From an uncultured Marinilabiliales bacterium (GTDB lineage Bacteria > Bacteroidota > Bacteroidia > Bacteroidales > BM520): DNA of 8,174 nucleotides. The stretch lies in the NCBI GenBank assembly GCA_937877575.1, contig CALFIZ010000230.1:1-8174 (forward strand), given 5' to 3'. The position numbers were made by a program, and so were the translations under genes. Positions 1-6,018 of the stretch are shown here, piece after piece. The notes under the pieces were generated by a model. It made no database searches, was not told the origin of the DNA, and saw nothing but the letters and a program-made list of their open reading frames with translations. How positions within the stretch are numbered: the stretch's first letter is position 1; each line of letters starts with the position of its first letter.

Positions 1-2
1 AC

Positions 3-1496
3 TTGGTGTATAAGACTAAGAATGAAAAGAACAGGGCTGTTATCAATGATATCCAGAAACTGGTCGAAGCCGGCAGGCCTGTGCTTGTCGGTACGACATC
101 CGTTGAGGAATCCGAACAGCTCAGCCGATTATTGAGTCAACGGCACTTGCAACATAATGTGTTGAACGCCAAGTTGTTCAAGAAGGAGGCTGACATTGTG
201 GCAGAAGCCGGCAGAAAAGGCAGGATTACCATTGCAACCAATATGGCAGGCCGTGGTACCGATATTAAACTGACCCCTGAAGTCATAGAGGCAGGCGGAC
301 TTGCCATCCTCGGTACGGAACGTCACGATTCAAGACGTGTTGACCGTCAGCTTAGAGGACGTGCCGGTCGTCAGGGAGACCCTGGCAGCTCACAGTTCTA
401 TGTCTCATTGGAAGATGACCTTATGCGTCTGTTCAGCTCCGACAGAGTGGCATCAATCATGGACCGTCTCGGTATCCAGGAGGGTGAAGTCATCCAACAT
501 CCTATGATTACCAAATCCATCGAGAGAGCACAGAAAAAAGTCGAGGAAAACAACTTCGGTATCCGTAAGCATACCCTTGAATATGACGATGTCATGAACG
601 GTCAGCGCTCGGTGATTTACACACGCCGCCGTCATGCTTTGTTCGGTGACAGACTGTCGGTGGATATTTCAAATATGATTTATGATTCCATTGAGAATTT
701 AGTGGAGACATATCAGGCTCAGAATGATTATTCCGGATTCGAATTTGAAATGATTAAACTGACAGGAATGCAGGTTAAATGCGATGAAAAGACATTCTTT
801 TCAATGTCAGTCGATAATGTGACCCAGGAAATTTTCAATCAGGTGTATGAAGGATATAAGAACAAATTTGCGAAACTGGCGGAAGCTGCAGCTCCTGTGA
901 TAAAGGCAGTTGCTGAGAATCAGCCGCAGTTCAAGAATATTATTATCCCTCTGACTGATGGAAGAAGGAAGAGAAACATTATCGCTAACATTTCGAAATG
1001 TGTTGAAAATCCTCAGGTTGAGATTCCTTTGGCAGTGGAGAAGGGTGTGGTGTTGAGTTTTATTGACGATGAATGGAAGGAACACCTCAGAGCAATGGAT
1101 GACCTGAAGGAATCGGTCAGAAATGCGGTGTATGAACAGAAGGATCCTTTGTTGGTTTATAAACTTGAAGCATACGATTTGTTCAAGAATCTGATTCAGA
1201 CAATCAACAGTGAAGCTGTGTCTTTCCTGCTTAGAGGCAATATCCCTATACCTCAGGAAAGTGAAAACCAGGGACGTAATTTCAGGGAAGCTCCTCAGAA
1301 TGTGAGAACTGTTTCCAACCGTCAGTTGAAGACCGAGCGCAGAGACATGCTTTCACAGTCCAATTCAAACACCCAGGGACCGCAGAAACAGCAGCCTATA
1401 AGAGTTGAAAAGAAGATAGGCAGAAACGACCCGTGTCCTTGCGGAAGCGGAAAGAAATACAAGAACTGCTGTGGCAGATATGCAGATGCTGATTAA
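3..1496 (+). CDS. secA: Protein translocase subunit SecA, C-terminal part (5' truncated by window edge)
   Basis: SecA is the cytosolic ATPase that pushes preproteins through SecYEG. The frame is open from the first full codon at base 3, and the upstream half (first nucleotide-binding domain and preprotein cross-linking domain) lies outside the window. Visible residues, numbered from base 3, are: second nucleotide-binding domain with VLVGTTSVEESEQLS (about 28-42), MAGRGTDIKL (81-90) and GTERHDSRRVDRQLRGRAGR (104-123), the last holding the arginine-finger-type helicase motif VI; then the helical scaffold/wing region (about 150-410) with FIDDEWKEHLRAMDDLK; a polar Gln/Asn/Arg-rich linker (about 418-470); and a C-terminal SEC-C zinc site, GRNDPCPCGSGKKYKNCCG, with Cys478, Cys480, Cys489 and Cys490. 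The SEC-C tail binds zinc and, in known SecAs, contacts SecB or ribosomes. The stop is 11 nt before the likely pyrH ATG, which suggests co-transcription. Identity is certain. Confidence 0.97.
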   Translation: MVYKTKNEKNRAVINDIQKLVEAGRPVLVGTTSVEESEQLSRLLSQRHLQHNVLNAKLFKKEADIVAEAGRKGRITIATNMAGRGTDIKLTPEVIEAGGLAILGTERHDSRRVDRQLRGRAGRQGDPGSSQFYVSLEDDLMRLFSSDRVASIMDRLGIQEGEVIQHPMITKSIERAQKKVEENNFGIRKHTLEYDDVMNGQRSVIYTRRRHALFGDRLSVDISNMIYDSIENLVETYQAQNDYSGFEFEMIKLTGMQVKCDEKTFFSMSVDNVTQEIFNQVYEGYKNKFAKLAEAAAPVIKAVAENQPQFKNIIIPLTDGRRKRNIIANISKCVENPQVEIPLAVEKGVVLSFIDDEWKEHLRAMDDLKESVRNAVYEQKDPLLVYKLEAYDLFKNLIQTINSEAVSFLLRGNIPIPQESENQGRNFREAPQNVRTVSNRQLKTERRDMLSQSNSNTQGPQKQQPIRVEKKIGRNDPCPCGSGKKYKNCCGRYADAD

Positions 1497-1507
1497 TATT
1501 ATTGAAA

Positions 1508-2212
1508 ATGAACAGAATACTTTTAAAATTAAGCGGTGAGTCTTTAAGCAGTGACGACGGCTATGGGATTGATGCGAAACGGCTTGACTATTATGTTGAA
1601 GAAATCATAGATGCCGTAAAATGCGGTTATCAGGTGGCCATAGTCATAGGCGGCGGTAACATCTTCAGAGGTTTGCAAGGCGCTAAGAAGGGAATCGACA
1701 GAATACAGGGTGATTATATGGGAATGCTTGCAACAGTCATCAATTCCATCGCTATCAAATCTGAACTTGAAGAAAGAGGATACAAGGCAAAACTGATGTC
1801 GGGAATTCCTGTCGAGAAAATAGCCGAAGCCATGACATCCACAAAGGCGATACAGTATCTCGAAGAAGGGAATGTTGTCATTGCTGCAGGCGGTACCGGC
1901 AATCCTTTTTTCACAACTGATTCGGGCGGAGCTCTGAGAGCTTTGGAAATAAAGGCTGACCTCCTTCTGAAGGGAACGAGGGTTGACGGTGTTTATGACA
2001 AGGACCCCGAAAAGTTTCCCGATGCAGTGAAATATGATGAGATAACTTTCGATGAAGCTATCGATAAAAATCTTAAAATCATGGACCAGACTGCATTTAC
2101 ATTATGCAAGGAAAATAATCTTCCAATAGTGGTTTTCAATATTAACCAACCTGGAAATTTGGCAAGGATTTTGAAAGGTGAAAGACTTGGTACGATAGTT
2201 AAAAACAAATAA
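1508..2212 (+). CDS. pyrH: Uridylate (UMP) kinase
   Basis: PyrH phosphorylates UMP to UDP using ATP in pyrimidine nucleotide synthesis. It is a cytosolic, usually hexameric enzyme of the amino-acid-kinase fold, unrelated to eukaryotic UMP kinases. From ATG 1508 it is 234 residues, close to the usual 235-245. Visible motifs are the N-terminal phosphate-binding strand ILLKLSGESL (4-13), GGGNIFRG (48-55), DYMGMLATVIN (69-79), the UMP-binding segment TGNPFFTTDSGGALRALEI (130-148) and the nucleotide-binding stretch LLKGTRVDGVYDKDP (153-167). A TTG at 1502 in the same frame would add two residues (MK). I prefer ATG 1508 because family members start just before the ILLKLSGE strand. No Shine-Dalgarno sequence is seen, as is normal in Bacteroidota. 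The gene sits between secA and frr with gaps of 11 and 16 nt and is probably in one operon with them. Confidence 0.96.
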   Translation: MNRILLKLSGESLSSDDGYGIDAKRLDYYVEEIIDAVKCGYQVAIVIGGGNIFRGLQGAKKGIDRIQGDYMGMLATVINSIAIKSELEERGYKAKLMSGIPVEKIAEAMTSTKAIQYLEEGNVVIAAGGTGNPFFTTDSGGALRALEIKADLLLKGTRVDGVYDKDPEKFPDAVKYDEITFDEAIDKNLKIMDQTAFTLCKENNLPIVVFNINQPGNLARILKGERLGTIVKNK

Positions 2213-2228
2213 CCAAAACATTACAGAT

Positions 2229-2792
2229 ATGAATGAAAAAGTAAATGAAATCATTGAAGAGACAAAGATGGGCATGGAGGATGTGATAGACTTTTTTTCA
2301 AAGACATTGCAGAAATATCATGCAGGAAAGGCAACCCCTGATATGCTTGACGGCGTAAAAGTTGACTGTTATGGTTCGAAAATGCCTATAAATCAGGTTG
2401 GTAACATCAATATTCCTGATGCTAAACAGATAATTGTCCAACCATGGGACAAGAGTATGCTCGGTCCTATCGAAAAGGCAATACAGAATGCCAATTTGGG
2501 GTTCAATCCCATCAATAACGGGGAGGTTCTGAGAATCATAGTCCCGGCACTCACAGAAGAAAGACGCAAGGACATGGTCAAGAAAATCCGTCAGGAAGGC
2601 GAAACTGCAAAGGTGAGTATCCGTTCAGTCAGAAAAACGGCAAATAATTCATCCAAAGACTTGAAATCCAATGGGGTATCTGAGGATGAAGTCAAAGTTC
2701 TCGACACCAAAATACAGGACATGACCAACGAATTTACTGCAAAGGTTGACAAGATGCTTGCAGTGAAGGAAGAGGAAATAATGACAGTTTAG
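2229..2792 (+). CDS. frr: Ribosome recycling factor (RRF)
   Basis: RRF works with EF-G to split the post-termination ribosome so that subunits can be reused. The protein has 187 residues, matching the family length of about 185. It shows the two-domain layout: an N-terminal helix of the three-helix bundle, the beta/alpha domain about 30-105 with MLDGVKVDCYGSKMPINQVG (39-58) and the PDAKQIIVQPWDKSMLGPIEKAI stretch, then ALTEERRKDMVKKIRQEGE (107-125) returning to the long helices, with VRKTAN at 134-139. The usual IRxGRASP segment reads YHAGKATP (30-37), so the normally conserved arginine is histidine here. The start is 16 nt after the pyrH stop; pyrH-frr adjacency is widely conserved. Its stop codon overlaps the end of the opposite-strand channel gene by 4 nt, leaving no intergenic terminator. 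Confidence 0.96.
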   Translation: MNEKVNEIIEETKMGMEDVIDFFSKTLQKYHAGKATPDMLDGVKVDCYGSKMPINQVGNINIPDAKQIIVQPWDKSMLGPIEKAIQNANLGFNPINNGEVLRIIVPALTEERRKDMVKKIRQEGETAKVSIRSVRKTANNSSKDLKSNGVSEDEVKVLDTKIQDMTNEFTAKVDKMLAVKEEEIMTV

Positions 2793-4042
2793 GGATGTAA
2801 CATGTCTTTCCCCGCCGGGCTTTGGAAAATCTTAAGGTCGAAATATTCTATGCTTGCAAATATATGATCGAATAAATCTGACTGTATGCCTTCGTAGGGA
2901 ATGAATGATGAAGTCGAAGTGTAAGCATATACCTCCAAAGGAATTCCATAGTTGGTTGATTGTTTCTGACGGACGAGAAGATCGGAATTCTGGTCAATGT
3001 AGGGACTGTTTTTCAGATAGTTGAAAATATATGCCCTGAATATTCCAAGATTGGTCTGGCGACGACCGTTAATGACAACGCTCGTATCTGTGTGGTTGTC
3101 CGAATTATAAGAAGATATCTCGATGGCTTTGTCGTCGAGATATTTTTTTATGTAATCGACTTTTTTCAGACGCTCCATGAGTTCGTTGTCACAGAACTTG
3201 ACGGTTGATGCGTCAATGTAAACGGAACGGGTTATCATTCTCGTACCTGACTCCCGCATGTAGCGGTAATTGGTCACAGGTTCGGAAATCATACTGTATG
3301 TGGGTATCGTGGTTACAGTCTTGTTCCAGTTCTGTATCTTAACGGTTATAAGGGAGATATCAATGACTATTCCGTCAGCACCGTGAGAAGGCATAGCTAT
3401 CCAGTCACCAACGAGAACCATCTTGTTGAAAGCAAGTTGGATGCCGGCTACGAAGCCCAGGATAGTGTCCTTGAAGACCAGCATTAAGACAGCGGATGAA
3501 GCTCCGATTGCAGTTAATATTCTTGAAGTCTGCACATTGAAAAGCAGCGAAAGAACTATGATCGAGCAGATTATGATTAAGACTATTTTAATTGCCTGGA
3601 CGATGTTGGTTATGGACCGGCCGGACTCAAAGTTTTTGCTTTTGTATCTGAAGTTCCAGACGTCAAGCAGTGTGAATATCAGAAGTAATAATGCAATGAC
3701 GTAAAGGGCGTTAATAACAGCATTGAAAAAACCAAGATTTATGCTGTAATGGCTGCTTATCTGTTTTATTAGTTTGTCACAGCAGGATAAAGGAATCAGG
3801 AGGGATAATTTGGTGAAGAAGTTGTTGTTGTAAAGTTCGTCGTCGAATGTGTTGGACGTGCGGTCGGCAAGTTTTTTCCCCCAGCGTTTGAACAATTTCT
3901 TGGATATGACAAGCACCAGATATGAAATCCCTAATGCTGCTATGATTAGAATTGCATAATAAATGATGTTGGATGTTTTTTGACTTAAAACATTAGGGTT
4001 GGTAAGCCATTTGAGAAGGGTTTTGTCTAAAAATTCATACAT
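2789..4042 (-). CDS. MscS-family mechanosensitive ion channel, YbdG-type
   Basis: This is an inner-membrane channel of the small-conductance mechanosensitive family, expected to open under membrane tension and release solutes during osmotic downshock. The 417-residue length matches E. coli YbdG (about 415). Hydrophobic segments lie at about 27-47, 107-127 and 150-170, followed by the pore-lining helix region 176-205 (AIGASSAVLMLVFKDTILGF, then VAGIQLAFN). The cytoplasmic beta domain follows with VGDWIAMPSHGADGIVIDIS (211-230) and VKIQNWNKTVTTIPTYSMIS, which are features typical of the YbdG branch, as are the RYMRESGTRMITRSVYID residues (260-277). The C-terminal part, about 280-417, is the mixed alpha/beta vestibule. 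The gene is convergent with frr, overlapping 4 nt at the stop codons, and has its own promoter-like motif 20 nt upstream of the ATG. YbdG subfamily membership is inferred from motif similarity; the MscS fold is clear. Confidence 0.92.
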   Translation of the reverse strand: MYEFLDKTLLKWLTNPNVLSQKTSNIIYYAILIIAALGISYLVLVISKKLFKRWGKKLADRTSNTFDDELYNNNFFTKLSLLIPLSCCDKLIKQISSHYSINLGFFNAVINALYVIALLLLIFTLLDVWNFRYKSKNFESGRSITNIVQAIKIVLIIICSIIVLSLLFNVQTSRILTAIGASSAVLMLVFKDTILGFVAGIQLAFNKMVLVGDWIAMPSHGADGIVIDISLITVKIQNWNKTVTTIPTYSMISEPVTNYRYMRESGTRMITRSVYIDASTVKFCDNELMERLKKVDYIKKYLDDKAIEISSYNSDNHTDTSVVINGRRQTNLGIFRAYIFNYLKNSPYIDQNSDLLVRQKQSTNYGIPLEVYAYTSTSSFIPYEGIQSDLFDHIFASIEYFDLKIFQSPAGKDMLHP

Positions 4043-4172
4043 TTGTTGTGTGTTTCTTTGTTTGCAAAAGTAAAGTTTTTTTCATAGATATAGTGTGAAA
4101 AGATGAATATTGTTGTATTTTTGCAGAGCAATGTTTTAACATATTGTTTTACAATATTTAAAAGCAAATCTG
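4043..4172. promoter_or_regulatory. Divergent promoter region between the channel gene and the dedA-like gene
   Basis: This 130-bp AT-rich gap carries two back-to-back Bacteroidota-type -7 elements: TACTTTTGCA on the minus strand (4072 to 4063) facing the channel gene, and TATTTTTGCA on the plus strand (4116-4125) facing the dedA-like gene. Leaders would be about 20 and 47 nt. The -33 elements (consensus TTTG) are weak on both sides. Two adjacent inverted repeats lie between the plus-strand element and the dedA-like ATG. The motif match is directly visible; promoter activity is inferred. Confidence 0.6.
4131..4157. repeat. Two adjoining small inverted repeats in the dedA-like leader
   Basis: ATGTT-TT-AACAT (4131-4142) is followed by ATATTGT-TTT-ACAATAT (4141-4157); both have perfect arms and they share two bases. 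They lie between the predicted -7 element (4116-4125) and the ATG at 4173. They could form weak RNA hairpins or a dyad-symmetric operator. The local AT richness makes chance occurrence quite possible. Confidence 0.4.
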
Positions 4173-5006
4173 ATGAAGGTCGGAGCATATAATAAATTGG
4201 TGATTGTCATATTGATGATGTTTTTTTTGTCACTGTATGGCAGTGGCGCATGTTTTGTCGGTGAGGAAATCGGATGTGTCGGTTCTGAAACCATACAGGA
4301 GGCAGTTGATTCTGTAACACAGGAGTCTGTTGAATCTGTGAATTTACAGGGAACGGATAATTCCGGGGAGAAAATCACTTTTATCCGTCGGGTTACAGAC
4401 TGGTACATGAACAACATCAATTATTATACGATAACGTTGCTGATGACGGTGGAGAGTTCTTTTATCCCGTTCCCGTCGGAGGTTGTGCTTCCGCCTGCTG
4501 CATGGAAAGCCGCTCATACCGGTGAACTGAGTCTTATATTGATATTTCTTTGTGCGATGTTTGGCGCCATAGCAGGAGCCTTGATAAATTATTTCCTGTC
4601 GATTTCGCTCGGAAGGGCGTTGGTGTATAAGCTGGCAGATACGAAATTAGCCCATATTTTGCTGATAAACAGGGAGAAGATAGAAAAAGCCGAGAAGTAT
4701 TTTGTTGACCACGGCAAGTCATCAACCTTCATTGGACGGCTTGTCCCGGGTATCAGGCAGCTGATTTCCATACCTGCCGGACTCTCGAAGATGAATTTGG
4801 GTCAGTTCATAGGCTACACTTCATTAGGTGCAGGTATATGGAACATCATCCTCATTGCGTTGGGCTATTTCCTGTATTCGCAGCAAGAACTGTTGGGGAG
4901 AGTCTATAATGAAATCAAAATAGGCCTTTTGATTTTAGGCGCTGCGTTTGTATTGTATCTGATTATAAGCGGTGTCGTGAAGAATAAGAAAAAAAATGAA
5001 TGCTAA
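4173..5006 (+). CDS. DedA-family (VTT/SNARE-associated-like) membrane protein
   Basis: DedA proteins are polytopic inner-membrane proteins. Members have been linked to lipid-carrier flipping, membrane potential and envelope homeostasis, but the substrate here cannot be told. The 277-residue protein has an N-terminal signal-like hydrophobic segment (9-27), an acidic Glu/Ser/Val/Thr-rich stretch (about 30-68), then the conserved domain. Visible hallmarks are ESSFIPFPSEVVLPPAA (94-110) with the family's acidic and proline residues, a Gly/Ala-rich membrane segment (about 120-147, FGAIAGALINYFLSISLGR), FIGRLVPGIRQLISIPAGLS (187-206) with the conserved arginines, and two C-terminal membrane segments (about 218-236 and 250-270) before a Lys-rich tail. 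Several Bacteroidota homologues carry a similar signal plus acidic extension, so the start at 4173 is credible; a bare DedA domain is about 200 residues. The stop overlaps the next frame's ATG by 11 nt. Confidence 0.93.
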   Translation: MKVGAYNKLVIVILMMFFLSLYGSGACFVGEEIGCVGSETIQEAVDSVTQESVESVNLQGTDNSGEKITFIRRVTDWYMNNINYYTITLLMTVESSFIPFPSEVVLPPAAWKAAHTGELSLILIFLCAMFGAIAGALINYFLSISLGRALVYKLADTKLAHILLINREKIEKAEKYFVDHGKSSTFIGRLVPGIRQLISIPAGLSKMNLGQFIGYTSLGAGIWNIILIALGYFLYSQQELLGRVYNEIKIGLLILGAAFVLYLIISGVVKNKKKNEC

Positions 5007-5157
5007 ACGGAATATATTTCGCCTTTTGTCAGTGTTTTTCCTGTTATTGACAAGTGTGGCGGCATTTCCGCAGGTAACCATATTCGGTGATAGTCTTTTT
5101 TGTGAAAGAGAAACCATACGATTATATGCCATGGCGCCTGATAGTTTCATTGATTAA
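4996..5157 (+). CDS. Short secreted peptide, probably the N-terminal fragment of an interrupted secreted protein
   Basis: The 53-residue frame starts with a clear Sec signal peptide: MNAKR, then a hydrophobic core IFRLLSVFFLLLTSVAAFPQ (7-26) with a likely cleavage after about residue 23-26. The mature part has VTIFGDSLFCERETIRLYA, which resembles the opening of Ig-like domains in Bacteroidota surface proteins (a GDSxxC...E..xLYA pattern). It ends at an in-frame TAA (5155-5157), but the same frame is open again directly after it and resembles the body of a secreted protein. I therefore read this as the 5' end of a gene broken by a nonsense mutation; an independent 53-residue exported peptide is less likely. 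Its ATG lies inside the last codons of the dedA-like gene, so translation could be coupled to it. Confidence 0.55.
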   Translation: MNAKRNIFRLLSVFFLLLTSVAAFPQVTIFGDSLFCERETIRLYAMAPDSFID

Positions 5158-5829
5158 GGGGGAGTGCCGGTAGTAGGTGTTGGCGATTTGTTGTGTGCCG
5201 ACGGCACGACTGTCAAACCTGATGATTATGCTTCAAGCGGAAAGACTGCAATGGGAGTGGTGTTTTATGTTGACACGACAGGTGTCCACGGATGGGCTGC
5301 ATCGCTCAGAACACCGGGGGTATATGGGTGTGTATGGAATAACGGCAGTGCCCGGCTGCGTTTCATCAACATGTCCGGAGAAGTTGGGGTGAAGGTTAAC
5401 AACTTTGAAGGTAAAATCATTGATTGCTCCATTATCAATGATTTGGCTGGTTTTGAAAATTATTGTTGCAAATTTGCTGACGGCTTATACGGTGTTTTCA
5501 ATTTTGTTATTCTGAATAATGGAAAGGTTATCACAAAAAAGGTGGTGGTAAAAAAACAACCTGTGCATTTGCATACCTTACATTTCCGGAAGCAGGTCCA
5601 GGTCGGTGTAGGGGTTTTCGTAGTAGAATGTGTTTTCTATAGACAAGATGTTTTCAACCATACCTATTTTGGTTTGTGCTATGGTGTTGTCCTTATCAAT
5701 TTGAATGACTGCTCTGTAGTCGCGCAGGGCGTCGCCGAATTTGGCGAGTTTCCTATACACGTCACCCCTGAGAAGGAGACATTCAATGAGGTCAGAATCA
5801 TTGTCGGGTGTTGCGTTTATGTGGTTTGA
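5158..5829 (+). pseudogene. Downstream remnant of the interrupted secreted protein, same frame after the TAA
   Basis: The frame of the signal-peptide fragment stays open from 5158 to a TGA at 5827-5829. Protein-like content is seen up to about 5556. VGDLLCADGTTVKPDDYASS and GKTAMGVVFYVDTTGVHGWA resemble the segment found in Bacteroidota surface proteins of the 'GVVFYVD..G.HGWAV' type. The continuation usually expected there is missing, suggesting an internal deletion. The end of this part, GLYGVFNFVILNNGKVITKK followed by VVVKK, resembles the last strands of a type IX secretion sorting domain; this is a tentative match. The frame then runs on antisense to the TPR gene (5578-5829), where it is very probably a shadow. 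A GTG at 5164 could start translation, but the product would have no signal peptide. Exact borders are uncertain. Confidence 0.55.
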
Positions 5830-5907
5830 AAGGATTTCAAGACATTCGTTGTACAGGTTTTCATCAAACAGATTGTGAGCATTTTTTATGATATTGTTGT
5901 CGGACAT
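5578..5907 (-). CDS. Small tetratricopeptide-repeat (TPR) protein
   Basis: This is a 109-residue, probably cytosolic protein with no signal peptide or membrane segment. A helix pair at about 8-33 (AHNLFDENLYNECLEILSNH) looks like a degenerate TPR. A better TPR covers about 42-75, with LLLRGDVYRKLAKFGDALRD followed by YRAVIQIDKDN, showing the usual small and aromatic positions and the closing Asp-Asn. A further helix and the tail NTFYYENPYTDLDLLPEM end the protein; similar 'ENPYTD' tails occur in short TPR proteins of Bacteroidota. TPRs mediate protein-protein contacts; the partner is unknown. It is transcribed divergently from gcvP, and a TATTTTTGCA motif lies 34 nt upstream of its ATG. Its 3' end faces the broken secreted-protein gene. 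Confidence 0.85.
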   Translation of the reverse strand: MSDNNIIKNAHNLFDENLYNECLEILSNHINATPDNDSDLIECLLLRGDVYRKLAKFGDALRDYRAVIQIDKDNTIAQTKIGMVENILSIENTFYYENPYTDLDLLPEM

Positions 5908-6018
5908 TATTTCGATGAGTTAAAGTTCTTGTTTTGTTTTGTGCAAAAATAACGAAAAACGTTTCATTTCTGCCTAAAAAATAATTACTTTTGCAGAAAA
6001 CAGAAAAATTCAGTTCTT
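5908..6018. promoter_or_regulatory. Divergent promoter region between the TPR gene and gcvP
   Basis: This 111-bp gap holds TATTTTTGCA on the minus strand (5951 to 5942) for the TPR gene and TACTTTTGCA on the plus strand (5986-5995) for gcvP. For gcvP a TTTC at 5962-5965, 20 nt upstream of the -7 element, is a near match to the -33 TTTG of Bacteroidota promoters. The gcvP leader would be only about 20 nt, too short for a glycine riboswitch. No convincing -33 was found for the TPR side. Confidence 0.65.

Noticed and set aside
1502..1507. TTG start for pyrH
   Set aside because: It would add only two residues; ATG 1508 gives the normal family N-terminus.
2960..3704. Plus-strand open frames opposite the mechanosensitive channel gene
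   Set aside because: They are antisense to a well-conserved protein and contain no recognisable domains or promoter; they are shadows.
5541..5560. Possible terminator hairpin (GGTGGT...ACAACC)
   Set aside because: The stem is six pairs with a mismatch and no T-run follows, so it is too weak to call.
5164..5829. A 221-residue gene starting at GTG 5164
   Set aside because: It lacks a signal peptide, is in frame with the upstream signal-peptide fragment across a TAA, and its last 250 bases lie opposite a credible TPR gene. It is better read as a pseudogene remnant.
5908..6018. Glycine riboswitch upstream of gcvP
   Set aside because: The predicted leader is about 20 nt and the whole gap is 111 nt including two promoters; there is no room or visible aptamer structure.
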